NCBI GenBank assembly: GCA_036768485.1 | Contig: JAVLUZ010000349.1 | Coordinates: 89,412-153,411 of the forward strand | DNA length: 64,000 bases | From: Mermis nigrescens | Lineage: Eukaryota > Nematoda > Enoplea > Mermithida > Mermithidae | Direction: 5' to 3' | Shown here: piece after piece, positions 24,921 through 33,504 of the stretch | Layout of the letters: each line of letters starts with the position of its first letter | Position numbering within the stretch: position 1 is the first letter of the stretch | Program-made: the position numbers and the translations under genes | Notes under the pieces: model-generated | What the model was told of the DNA's origin: nothing | Database searches by the model: none | What the model saw: the letters and a program-made list of their open reading frames with translations, nothing else

Positions 24921-26110
24921 TCCTCCTCCACATGTGACTGAACATTGTTTGGCTCAGCAAGTGGATTGGGACTCGATAGCAAAGCTAAGTCCGCCCTAAC
25001 CACTGCTTCACCCGTGTCACTTACCTCCACTTCCACTAACATGGACTCACTTTCATGGCCTTTGTCTAAACTACAAGTGTGCAAGGCGCTCGTGCACTCT
25101 AGAACAGATGCTTCTTCAACACACGTGGCTTTGCTTAAGAAATTAGAACGCATAATGTTTCTAGTAAATTTCCAATTTGAACACAACTTTGATACAACAG
25201 TTTTAACCATTGGCCAAAGGTCCAAGGGCCAGTACTTATATGGTATACATAAAATAAGCGCAATAAACACATCAATATGTTGTGCTGCAGTCTGTGCCAT
25301 TAACTCACTTTGTCCATCTGTAACTTTAGAACCATCGTTACAGTTATGCCAATAGATTGGATGAAAGGCTGGTGCATCCGTGAGATTAGCCAGATTGAAT
25401 AAGACAGTACATATCTGACTTACTGAAAAACACTTTGGCAAGTGCAACAATGTACGGAAACCTGCAGAGCAAGGCTCTAACAGAATTTCGTTAACATCAG
25501 AGCACTGCATTTTATAACCACCATTGAACAGAGCATCAATATCAATAACGCACTGTATATTAATGCATTGAATTTGCAAAGCTGACAGCCAAGTACTTAA
25601 AACATCTAGAAAGGCTGGCAAACAATAAGTAATCTTAATTACCTGTTGATCACATAATAGTTTGACCAATAAAGTACGTAAGGACCTGTCTTCATCAACA
25701 GTAGGTAGAAACATAGAAAATGGGAAATAAAAGGGAATCCCCTTTTCTAAATTTGACCCAATAACAATTCCATGGGGCTCAGATGGATTTCGAGTATCCC
25801 CAATAGCAAATAAACTGATCAATGGCAAATTAACAGAATGAATCCAATCAACAAAGCGACTAAAGAATCTTTTAGCACTTGAATATGTTGTTATAGAAAA
25901 TGCAGATTTACCAGTACCTGGCAAGCGTTCAAGATTCGCATACCAGACCGGTCCCCAAGCATTTGACAAATCAAGTGGCAAAGCATCTTCAGGCAGTTCC
26001 ACATCAGCAGTCGCATCGAGTACGCTGTCTTCACCAATTTCACTGAGGGGGTCAAGCGTAGCTGCACGGAACAATGGGGCTTCGGCAATAGGAAATTCTT
26101 GACAATTCAT
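24905..26110 (-). CDS. ORF3 of the LTR element, possible dead DEDD exonuclease-like domain
   Basis: 401 codons in the position of env, 128 bases after the integrase ORF. The start is the ATG at 26110, one base after a strong 3' splice site, so expression from a spliced mRNA is likely. There is no N-terminal signal peptide. One hydrophobic stretch (residues 279-290) is short and followed by Trp-rich sequence, so an envelope role is unlikely. The layout loosely follows family A polymerase 3'-5' exonuclease domains. AFSITTYSS (70-78) sits where exo I (FDTETTS-like) would be, then a strand-rich ISLFAIGD / PFYFPF region (98-131). A helix-strand unit LLVKLLCDQQVIKI...IQCVIDIDAL (147-193) resembles exo II, and TAAQHIDVFIAL (274-285) resembles exo III. 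The acidic catalytic positions appear replaced, as in DNA polymerase theta. This is pattern matching by eye; the function is unproven. PGTGKS at 64-69 resembles a P-loop but lacks the first Gly. Confidence 0.75.
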   Translation of the reverse strand: MNCQEFPIAEAPLFRAATLDPLSEIGEDSVLDATADVELPEDALPLDLSNAWGPVWYANLERLPGTGKSAFSITTYSSAKRFFSRFVDWIHSVNLPLISLFAIGDTRNPSEPHGIVIGSNLEKGIPFYFPFSMFLPTVDEDRSLRTLLVKLLCDQQVIKITYCLPAFLDVLSTWLSALQIQCINIQCVIDIDALFNGGYKMQCSDVNEILLEPCSAGFRTLLHLPKCFSVSQICTVLFNLANLTDAPAFHPIYWHNCNDGSKVTDGQSELMAQTAAQHIDVFIALILCIPYKYWPLDLWPMVKTVVSKLCSNWKFTRNIMRSNFLSKATCVEEASVLECTSALHTCSLDKGHESESMLVEVEVSDTGEAVVRADLALLSSPNPLAEPNNVQSHVEEEWGRL

Positions 26111-26125
26111 TCTAAAGAAATTTAA
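26108..26125 (-). promoter_or_regulatory. 3' splice site before ORF3
   Basis: In sense orientation a pyrimidine-rich TTTAAATTTCTTTAG ends one base before the ORF3 ATG (AG at 26113-26112). Placed like an env acceptor, it would make a subgenomic mRNA when joined to a leader donor. Confidence 0.6.
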
Positions 26126-26238
26126 AGATAATGTTAATAACTAAACATTATATAATAACACATATATTACACGTTATACCATAAGCTAGATATTTTTTTA
26201 TATAATAAAATATTTTAAAACATAATTCAACTCATATA

Positions 26239-28281
26239 TCATGCTGTAGCTAAATTTGCCAGATGATTGGCAACCTCCTGAAGAATCCTCCTATCGAGTC
26301 TAGTTCTCTGAGGCAATAAGTGACCATGAGTACTGAATGGAAAAACATGAGCCTTCTTGACCACAATAGGATTGTTTGGAATAAAAAACGCTAACAACAA
26401 TTCATCATCAGACTTACAATAAACTTTGCCAAGACGTAATCCTGTCCGCATAACATACGCACATCTCACAGGAAAACCAGGCAATTGAAGCACTACCGGA
26501 TCTCCTTCTCGTATACCTGACTGAGTTACAATTCTTCTCTGTGTCAAATTACTTACCTGAGAAGTTGGCTCAACTTGGACATTATTAAGTACCTGAGGTG
26601 TCGGACTTCTGGCTTCAGAGTGAGTGGCAAAGCCAACATCACTTGAACCTTTTGCACCAACATTATTTCTTAACAGTTGATTATCAGTTACACCACCATG
26701 CTCTCTATTGTTAGCAAAGCTTCCAACAGACTGAGCTGGTTGCATATCAAACGGTTTGTTGTAAAAAGGTCTTAACTGATCAGCATGCACCTTACGTTCA
26801 GGAGCTTGAATATGCTTAGCCCTAATTATGTAAATGAATGGCGCCAACTGGTGCACAATCACATATGGTCCTATCCATTTACGTGCCAACTTTCCTTGTA
26901 TGCCTTTTGGTCGTCTAAAATTTGTATACATGACAGATTGACCTACTTCGTATTGAACTTCCCTAGCATTACGGTCATAATATTTTCTACTTCGCATCTG
27001 AGAGGCTTTAGCATTCCTTTGAGCAATTTGACGTGCTTCATCCAGCCTTTGTTGCACTAAACTAACATCATATGGTCCACTAACGTCTGGATCCATTGTT
27101 TGACGAAGCACAATATCAATGGGATACTGAGGCAACCGTCCATAAACTAGCTCAAATGGTGTCTTACCTGTAGAATCATGAACAGATGTGTTATATGCAA
27201 AAATCAAGTATGGAAGCAAAATATCCCAATCAACCTTCTGATCTTGACAACAGCTTGCCAACATTTGAATTATTGTGCGATTAAATCTTTCTACCAGTCC
27301 GTCGGTTTGAGGACGATAAGGAACGGTAACAAGTTTCTTAACTTTTAAAAGTTCACATAAATCTGAAACGATTTGACTGGTGAATTGTTTACCTTGATCT
27401 GTAAGTAATGCCTTGGGTGCTCCATGCTGTAGAATAACATTGTGTAGCAGAAATTTAGCAACAGTCTCAGCACGAATATCAGATAAAGCAACAGCAATAA
27501 CCCACTTGGATAGATATTCGGTACAAACTAAAACATATTTATGTCCATTTTCTGTCAGTGGCAGCTCGAGAATATCCATGGCAATTCGATCAAAGATTCG
27601 ACCCACGGGAAAACTGTGTAAAGGACTATGAGGCATAGGGTTAGCTTTCATTTCCTGACATATTTTGCAAGTTCTGATCCATTCTTGTATATCATCCCAC
27701 ATATTCGGCCACCAATATTTGCATTGAATTCGTTTCAATGTGCGGACCATGCCCATATGTGCGCCAAATATTGAATCATGAAAATACTTTAGAATCAACT
27801 CCCGATGTTTTGCTGGAACCACTAATCTTAAATTATGCACTCCAGAGACATTAAAATTTGTATACTTGTACAATTGTTGATCATCTGCGCAAACAAATTC
27901 ACGTGAGTAATTCATAATAGTATTGGCTTCTTCTTTAGATCTTGGTAGCTGACCCAACATTTGATAACATAAGATAGGTCGACAAAATCCATCTTCCCAT
28001 TGGTCCTTAGTCCAATCTGAAGGCACTTCTTCATCCAAAAAATTAAGTTCAGTGGCATATGTTGCAATATTCCAAACAAGAGCTCCCTTAGGGTGACATG
28101 GAGAACAAAGTTCCTCCAATTTCCCATTCAGTGGCTCTGGTTTACTGCTTAGGTCATCAGAAATTAAGATCCTTGGGTTAGTTGAGCAAAGCTCAGTCTC
28201 TAACCCCACATCCTTAATTCCTGAACCTAATGTTGCAGCAACTTTCCCTGTCTTCTGGCCGTCTTGAAAGGCCATCAGCAT
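26239..28281 (-). CDS. Integrase ORF of the LTR element (ORF2)
   Basis: 680 codons. An N-terminal HHCC zinc-binding unit is visible (H168, H175, C205, C208). The catalytic core has D236 (MDILELP), D295 (TDQGKQF) and E331 (GLVERFN), giving the retroviral D,D-35-E spacing. A GPY/F-like module follows (GPYVIV near residue 480). About 200 further residues have no domain I recognise. The frame opens immediately after a stop at 28284-28282 and begins with ATG at 28281. It overlaps the end of the gag-pol ORF by 68 bases in the +1 (or -2) frame, so it needs a frameshift or reinitiation at this ATG. All key integrase residues are present, so the protein looks functional. Separation of integrase from RNase H by a frame change is unusual; a recent single-base indel is the plain alternative. 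Confidence 0.92.
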   Translation of the reverse strand: MLMAFQDGQKTGKVAATLGSGIKDVGLETELCSTNPRILISDDLSSKPEPLNGKLEELCSPCHPKGALVWNIATYATELNFLDEEVPSDWTKDQWEDGFCRPILCYQMLGQLPRSKEEANTIMNYSREFVCADDQQLYKYTNFNVSGVHNLRLVVPAKHRELILKYFHDSIFGAHMGMVRTLKRIQCKYWWPNMWDDIQEWIRTCKICQEMKANPMPHSPLHSFPVGRIFDRIAMDILELPLTENGHKYVLVCTEYLSKWVIAVALSDIRAETVAKFLLHNVILQHGAPKALLTDQGKQFTSQIVSDLCELLKVKKLVTVPYRPQTDGLVERFNRTIIQMLASCCQDQKVDWDILLPYLIFAYNTSVHDSTGKTPFELVYGRLPQYPIDIVLRQTMDPDVSGPYDVSLVQQRLDEARQIAQRNAKASQMRSRKYYDRNAREVQYEVGQSVMYTNFRRPKGIQGKLARKWIGPYVIVHQLAPFIYIIRAKHIQAPERKVHADQLRPFYNKPFDMQPAQSVGSFANNREHGGVTDNQLLRNNVGAKGSSDVGFATHSEARSPTPQVLNNVQVEPTSQVSNLTQRRIVTQSGIREGDPVVLQLPGFPVRCAYVMRTGLRLGKVYCKSDDELLLAFFIPNNPIVVKKAHVFPFSTHGHLLPQRTRLDRRILQEVANHLANLATA
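28214..28281 (-). promoter_or_regulatory. RNase H / integrase overlap (+1 frame)
   Basis: The only window in which a ribosome could pass from the first ORF to the integrase frame. I see no canonical -1 slippery heptamer, and the relation is +1. A Ty3-like GAAAGTT and an AGG codon lie inside, but no site can be assigned by eye. Confidence 0.5.
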
Positions 28282-31200
28282 TTAAATTCACTAAGCCCTT
28301 CCGATGAAATATTTGGAAATTGTATGTTGTCAATTCTTGTTGCCATCGTAGTATACGACCATTAGTTCCTTCATAACTTCGTAAAGCCCTAGCTGCAGAG
28401 CTATCTGTGACTAAGTCAAATTCTCTTCCAAATACATAGGCTCGGAATGGTCCCGTGACTGCCCAATAAATTGCCAACATTTCTTTATCATTGATGTGAT
28501 ATTTCTGTTCCGACTCTGACAAAGTTCTGCTTGCATACGAGATGACCCATTCAATCTTTCCTTCATACTGTGCCAATATGGCTCCTAATCCTCGTTCACA
28601 AGCATCAGTGTAAATTACAAAGCGCTTTTTAAAATCAGGGTGCCGCAGAGTTGGATATTGAGTAGCTTCTTCCTTTAATTGGTCAAAAGTATCTTGGCAC
28701 TCTTTTGTCCAATTAAATTCCTTTGATGTCTTCCGAAGATCATTCAGAATGGCTGCTTTTGCTGAAAAGTTCTTGCAAAACCGGCGGTAATATTGTATCA
28801 AGCCCATAAAAGAAGCAACTTCTTTCTTGTCTCTTGGTGTTGGCCATTTGACAATTGCCTCAATTTTCTTTAGATCTGGTTGTATCCCATCTGCAGAGAT
28901 TAAGTGACCTAAAAATGGCACTTTCTCCTTGCCAAATTCACACTTCTTACCTTTTAGGGTTAAACCAGCTTTACGTAGTCTTTCAAAGACAAGTGTCAAA
29001 TGCTCAAGGTGTTCCTGAAAATTCTTTGAGAAAATCACAATATCGTCCAAATAAACAGTACAAAAATTCCACAAATAGCTATCAAGGACAAGGTCCATGA
29101 GCCTTTGAAAGGTAGCAGGAGCATTGCACAGCCCAAAGGGCATAACATTAAACTCATGCAAACCCTTTCTACTAAAAAATGCAGTTTTTTCCTTACTAGA
29201 TCCTTCGAGTTCCACCTGCCAATATCCTGAAGCCAAATCCAAAGTAGAGAAGACCTTAGCTGAACCCAACGTATCAAGCGTCTCATCAATCCTTGGCAAA
29301 GGATAGACATCCTTCTTGGTTACACTATTGAGCATACGAAAATCAATACATGGCCTCCAACCTCCATCTTTCTTCAAGACCAAGACAAAATTGGCTCTAT
29401 AAGGACTGCTGGAACGCCTAACTACTCCCGCTTCTAGCATCTTGTCCACCTCTTGATCAATCAATCCTTTCTGAGATTCGGGAAAACGTCTAGCATGCTG
29501 AATAACTGGCGGAGAATCACCTGTATTAATTTTATGCTTGATAAGACCTGTTCGACCAACCTTACCAGTCACTTCAAAGAACAAGTCACTATTGGCTTTC
29601 AACAAATCAGTCAATTGATGCTTCTGAACCGCTGAAAGTGTTGACTTTGATCCTGCTGCCTCTTCTAAGATTTGACCAATAATTTCATCAACTGGTCGAC
29701 TGTCCGGCATAACAGTAACCTGAGCTCCCACTGCAAAGCTAGTAGGGTTTGGCTCATTTAAGATGGGTGGTTTCCCAACCTGTACGATTATTGTTCCAAG
29801 TGGTGTCCCTCTAGGGATTTTACAAACCTGATCACCATAATTTAAAATTGCTACAGGTACCTTACCTTGACCAATATTCACTATAGCATCAATGCCTAAC
29901 AGTCCTTGATCATGTAAGGCATCACTACTTGTAAATGTACCAGTAATTGGACCAATAAATTCATTAACTTGAGCTTCTGCATAACACATTGTGTGAGGCC
30001 ATACTTTAATAGTCTTTTGTGCAATGGCTACACATGAAAATGGCTTTTCTTCTTCCACTGGTTCTAAGAACTTTGTATAAATTATTGGATCCTTCAGTAC
30101 ACTATACACAGCTTTGGCTTTTACATCCACATGCAAGGCACCGGCCAACATGCCTTCAGCACCAATTATCATATCAAATGGCAGATCTTCGACTATAGTA
30201 AATATTGCCTTGAATGTTTGCAGTGATGGTGTCCCAATACCAACTTCGAGTTCAATTTCACCTTTGACAGGAATACTATTCTTTGACATGCTTTGTATTT
30301 CTATAATTGGTGAGGTTCGCATGCCTTGATCCAACACAGGTTGTAATTGATCATACAAGCTTCTGCGGATAATATTGCATACACTTCCATTGTCAACTAA
30401 TGCTGGCATAACAGTCTTGTTAGGCCCAACTTCCACCATAATAATAGCTTGCAGATCCATCCGAACTCTTCTAGTAAGAGTGGCACCACAAGTCACTATG
30501 CAGCCTTGACTAGGGGCTTGGATTTGCTGAGTACCTTGACAAAGTTCAGTAGTGCCTGTTCCCTCACCTGTAGCCTGATTGTATAGCAAATGAGAACCAC
30601 CAGTTGGATCTAAAATTCTCCGATGTGGACAGTGGTTTTGTGTATGGTCAGCAGCTCCGCAAGTGTAGCACTTCCTAATACTTTGACTTGGAACCATTGG
30701 TGGCACCAGTGGTTCAAAAGGTCTGAATATGGGTGCTTGATAGAATTGTTGCCAGTTTGGTGGCCTATAACTATTTGGTATGAATGGCTTAGGCCTCCTT
30801 AGTACATTAGGACAAACAGCCTTTAGATGACCCTGTTGACCACAAGCAAAGCATGTAGGACCAACATTCTTCTTACCTGCTAAGTTTGGCGGTCTATGTG
30901 CTTCATTCCTAGGCTGTGCGCCAGGTGGATTTGATCTATTAACTTGAGGCACTGGTGATGCTTGAAATCCACTTGTATGTAAGCTCTTACCTGTCTTCTG
31001 CCTAGCAAGCTCTTGCAATGTAACAGTACTGAGGACGTAATTAGCTGCTTCATCCAAACTTTTGCAATGTTGCTCCAAAGTCTTTAAGCGCAAGCTCTCA
31101 CTACTAATCCCAGCAATGAATAAGCGGATCACTTCACAAGTCTCTAGCCCATGACGTTCATTGGCATAAGCCTTTCTAGCTTTATCTTGAAAATCATTAA

Positions 31201-32299
31201 TATAAGCTACCACATCTTCACCCAATTTTTGTTGCAACCTTCGTAGCTCATTTCTCATCTGCTCAAAATGCTGAGATGAAATAAGCTTCTCCACCAATTT
31301 CTTCCTTAGCTTCTTCCAATCTTTTCGAGTAGATGTATGGCATGAATCCAAAACTTGAGCAGCACGCCCTTCAACTAAATTAGCAACAAGCCAACACTTG
31401 TAACTATCAGTCCAACTTGAGGCATCAGCTGCCCGCTCTATCTTTGCCAACCAATCTAAAAATTCACTTGGATTGGTTCCATCACAATTTTTGAACTGCG
31501 CTGGAATCTTATACTTCCTTCGCTGAATTTCTTCACAATTTGAATCATTTGTATCTGAGGAATCTGATGACTGATCAACATGACGACTGGCTGAGGACTT
31601 ATGAGCAACTCGCCTCTTAGTCTTGTGTCTTCCTTGGTCAGCATCCTCATAAACTGTTGATTCTCTTTCAACTTTATGAACTTCACTAGCCACTTTACAT
31701 TTTGGCCCATCATCAAAATCATCTGACTTCAAATTGTGCCTTTGAGCAGAAAACCCACTATGACCAACTTCTCTGTTAGGTGAGTCCGAAATAACTGCTT
31801 CATCTTCATCAATTTGAGTCGCACAAGCTGCCGCCTGATAAGAATATCTATCTATCTTATCAGCCAACTTATTTACACCAGCTCGTAATTCCTTGTCAAC
31901 TTCCTTCATATCTAAGGAAATACCATTGACTTCTTTACCAAGCTGATCCTGAGCCTTAACAATTTGATCCAATTTATTTTGAGAAGACACGCTCTTCCTC
32001 TCCAACAAGTCAAGCCTCTTACCTAAGTGATCAACTTGCTCGACTACAACACCAAATTTCACATCACTAGGATGGTCGACTACAGCTTGCTTAACACTAT
32101 CAATACCATCTTCAAGCTTAGCCACTCGATCCTCCAATGATTGTCCTTTGAGCTCCTCAGCCGCTAGCAGGCCTTGAAGTTCCCTGAACTTTGCCAAGAG
32201 CTGTGCAAAATTATTATGCACCTCTAATACCATTTCATGCATCTCAGCCAAAGTCAGATTTGCACCTGTGCCCTGATTAGTCATAATCGCAAATACCAA
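28214..32299 (-). CDS. Gag-protease-RT-RNase H polyprotein (ORF1)
   Basis: 1361 codons. Residues 20-150 form a long heptad-rich coiled coil, then a charged Ser/Asp-rich linker, then the Retrotrans_gag core (about 260-440, with YKIPAQFKNCDG and EFLDWLAKIE). Two CCHC zinc knuckles follow (CFACGQQGHLKAVC at 483-496 and CYTCGAADHTQNHC at 544-557). The aspartic protease motif is D636-N-G rather than the usual DTG/DSG. The reverse transcriptase shows FSTLDLASGYW, MPFGLCNAPATF and YLDD at 1083-1086. RNase H starts at YTDAC (D1232) and ends near LNADGLSRRP. Gag and Pol are thus fused in one frame with no shift between them. The stop at 28214 comes just after RNase H, and integrase continues in the next ORF. 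The start is the first ATG of the open frame, after a 435-base leader; a second ATG lies at codon 6. Confidence 0.95.
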   Translation of the reverse strand: MVFAIMTNQGTGANLTLAEMHEMVLEVHNNFAQLLAKFRELQGLLAAEELKGQSLEDRVAKLEDGIDSVKQAVVDHPSDVKFGVVVEQVDHLGKRLDLLERKSVSSQNKLDQIVKAQDQLGKEVNGISLDMKEVDKELRAGVNKLADKIDRYSYQAAACATQIDEDEAVISDSPNREVGHSGFSAQRHNLKSDDFDDGPKCKVASEVHKVERESTVYEDADQGRHKTKRRVAHKSSASRHVDQSSDSSDTNDSNCEEIQRRKYKIPAQFKNCDGTNPSEFLDWLAKIERAADASSWTDSYKCWLVANLVEGRAAQVLDSCHTSTRKDWKKLRKKLVEKLISSQHFEQMRNELRRLQQKLGEDVVAYINDFQDKARKAYANERHGLETCEVIRLFIAGISSESLRLKTLEQHCKSLDEAANYVLSTVTLQELARQKTGKSLHTSGFQASPVPQVNRSNPPGAQPRNEAHRPPNLAGKKNVGPTCFACGQQGHLKAVCPNVLRRPKPFIPNSYRPPNWQQFYQAPIFRPFEPLVPPMVPSQSIRKCYTCGAADHTQNHCPHRRILDPTGGSHLLYNQATGEGTGTTELCQGTQQIQAPSQGCIVTCGATLTRRVRMDLQAIIMVEVGPNKTVMPALVDNGSVCNIIRRSLYDQLQPVLDQGMRTSPIIEIQSMSKNSIPVKGEIELEVGIGTPSLQTFKAIFTIVEDLPFDMIIGAEGMLAGALHVDVKAKAVYSVLKDPIIYTKFLEPVEEEKPFSCVAIAQKTIKVWPHTMCYAEAQVNEFIGPITGTFTSSDALHDQGLLGIDAIVNIGQGKVPVAILNYGDQVCKIPRGTPLGTIIVQVGKPPILNEPNPTSFAVGAQVTVMPDSRPVDEIIGQILEEAAGSKSTLSAVQKHQLTDLLKANSDLFFEVTGKVGRTGLIKHKINTGDSPPVIQHARRFPESQKGLIDQEVDKMLEAGVVRRSSSPYRANFVLVLKKDGGWRPCIDFRMLNSVTKKDVYPLPRIDETLDTLGSAKVFSTLDLASGYWQVELEGSSKEKTAFFSRKGLHEFNVMPFGLCNAPATFQRLMDLVLDSYLWNFCTVYLDDIVIFSKNFQEHLEHLTLVFERLRKAGLTLKGKKCEFGKEKVPFLGHLISADGIQPDLKKIEAIVKWPTPRDKKEVASFMGLIQYYRRFCKNFSAKAAILNDLRKTSKEFNWTKECQDTFDQLKEEATQYPTLRHPDFKKRFVIYTDACERGLGAILAQYEGKIEWVISYASRTLSESEQKYHINDKEMLAIYWAVTGPFRAYVFGREFDLVTDSSAARALRSYEGTNGRILRWQQELTTYNFQIFHRKGLVNLNADGLSRRPEDRESCCNIRFRN

Positions 32300-32367
32300 C
32301 TTCTAATCAGATAAACCTTTGTTTGGTTGGGGTACCCCACAATGTCAACCCTATTGACACAATAACC

Positions 32368-32374
32368 ACTTACT
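32368..32374 (-). promoter_or_regulatory. Candidate 5' splice site in leader
   Basis: In sense orientation A|GTAAGTGG lies about 70 bases upstream of the gag ATG. Paired with the acceptor before ORF3, it would remove gag-pol and make an ORF3/ORF4 mRNA. Supported only by consensus match and position. Confidence 0.45.
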
Positions 32375-32711
32375 ATTTAAATACGCCCGGGCCCACACAT
32401 ACTACTTCAAATAATACTATTATACCCACATAATATAACAAAATAATTTAAATAGACAATTAAATGGTCAAAATTTAATTTAAAGAAAATAAATTAATTT
32501 AATTTCTAATACATTAATAAGTTTCGTCGGCCTATGACAAAGTCATATAACCTAAGACTCTTATTTAATGTATCACAACATTAAATATTTATAAATAAAT
32601 TAAATAATTCAATAACATGATACTATAAATATTTATGTAGCAGTCGTTACAAAATTATACACACTATACACGAACTATGACACTATACACGATTAACATA
32701 CATGACTGAAT

Positions 32712-32734
32712 CGCTGATCCTGGTGGCAGCACCA
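32712..32734 (-). promoter_or_regulatory. Primer-binding site
   Basis: Immediately after the 5' LTR the sense strand reads TGGTGCTGCCACCAGGATC, starting with the TGG that pairs with a tRNA CCA end. The tRNA species was not identified. Confidence 0.75.
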
Positions 32735-33449
32735 AATGTTACATTATATTTAAATGTGGTCATTTAGGAAGAACACGTTGTGAGATAATAAGTACCAGAT
32801 ATCATGTTGAATAACTAGGGATTCAGTATTATAATTATTTAAATTAAGTAATATGCAAATGGGAATGGCTAAGTACAAAGGGACATGCAGCTATATGCAA
32901 ATAGGGCAGCAGCTATATGCAAAATAGATCAAGAGCTATATGCAAATAGGGCCGCAGCTATAGGCAAATAGGGCAATAGCTACTTACAGAATATACATAC
33001 ACTTAAGTACTGTTAGCCAAGTTAAAATAAAATTGTATACCAAGAAAATACGACGATGTGCCAATATACGTTCTCTTGATCAACAAAACGGCAACAACGA
33101 ACAAAGTGCACCAACCCAAAAATACGCGTCCAACAGCCAATAACGTAATGTAGGGAATGATTAAAAAGAAGCGCGCCGGTCATATAGCAATTTTAAGTAC
33201 GGATGCAGTTTATAAAAATTTACATAGATTGAAAAACGCCAAAAACGCGATAATATCTCAGTGACATGCTCTACACGCTGTTATAATAATATTTACGCGA
33301 CGCATGTCCTGGATTTGCATGAAACACGTACACAATGGAACTAAATAATGAATTTACACGAAAAGATAATGCACTATAATGATAAGGCTAAGTAATACAT
33401 GAGTAATATTATAAACTAGCAAAAATTGAACAAAATACTAAATGCAACA
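32735..33449 (-). repeat. 5' LTR of the Ty3/gypsy element
   Basis: 715 bp, the partner of 22907-23621. It carries the same octamer array at 32853-32983. Transcription should start inside this copy and run towards lower coordinates. Confidence 0.93.
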
Positions 33450-33454
33450 CAACG
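33450..33454. repeat. Target-site duplication of LTR element (right)
   Basis: CAACG, the partner of 22902-22906. Confidence 0.8.
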
Positions 33455-33504
33455 CAAAAATCGAACTATATTCTTCGGCCTCTAAGAAAAGTGTCTTTTT
33501 TAAA

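Larger units (their letters stand above)
22907..33449 (-). mobile_element. Young Ty3/gypsy LTR retrotransposon with two extra ORFs
   Basis: A complete 10,543-bp element on the minus strand. Order in sense: 5' LTR (32735-33449), primer-binding site, 435-base leader, gag-PR-RT-RNase H ORF, integrase ORF, two ORFs of unknown function, polypurine tract, 3' LTR (22907-23621). The order RT, RNase H, integrase and the D,D-35-E core place it in Ty3/gypsy. It is flanked by the 5-bp duplication CAACG. Only one internal difference between the 715-bp LTRs, together with open long ORFs, shows a very recent insertion. It is long for the group because of the two downstream ORFs and an unusually long gag N-terminus. 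The clade cannot be fixed without a tree. Confidence 0.93.

Noticed and set aside
24945..25355. 136-codon plus-strand ORF
   Set aside because: Antisense shadow of ORF3 with no domain.
25904..25924. PGTGKS in ORF3 as a Walker A ATPase motif
   Set aside because: The first Gly of GxxxxGK(S/T) is Arg and no Walker B or other ATPase motifs follow.
24905..26110. ORF3 as a retroviral envelope gene
   Set aside because: Position and splicing fit, but there is no signal peptide, cleavage site, fusion peptide or C-terminal membrane anchor.
28855..30329. Several plus-strand ORFs of 60-81 codons
   Set aside because: Antisense shadows of the gag-pol ORF.
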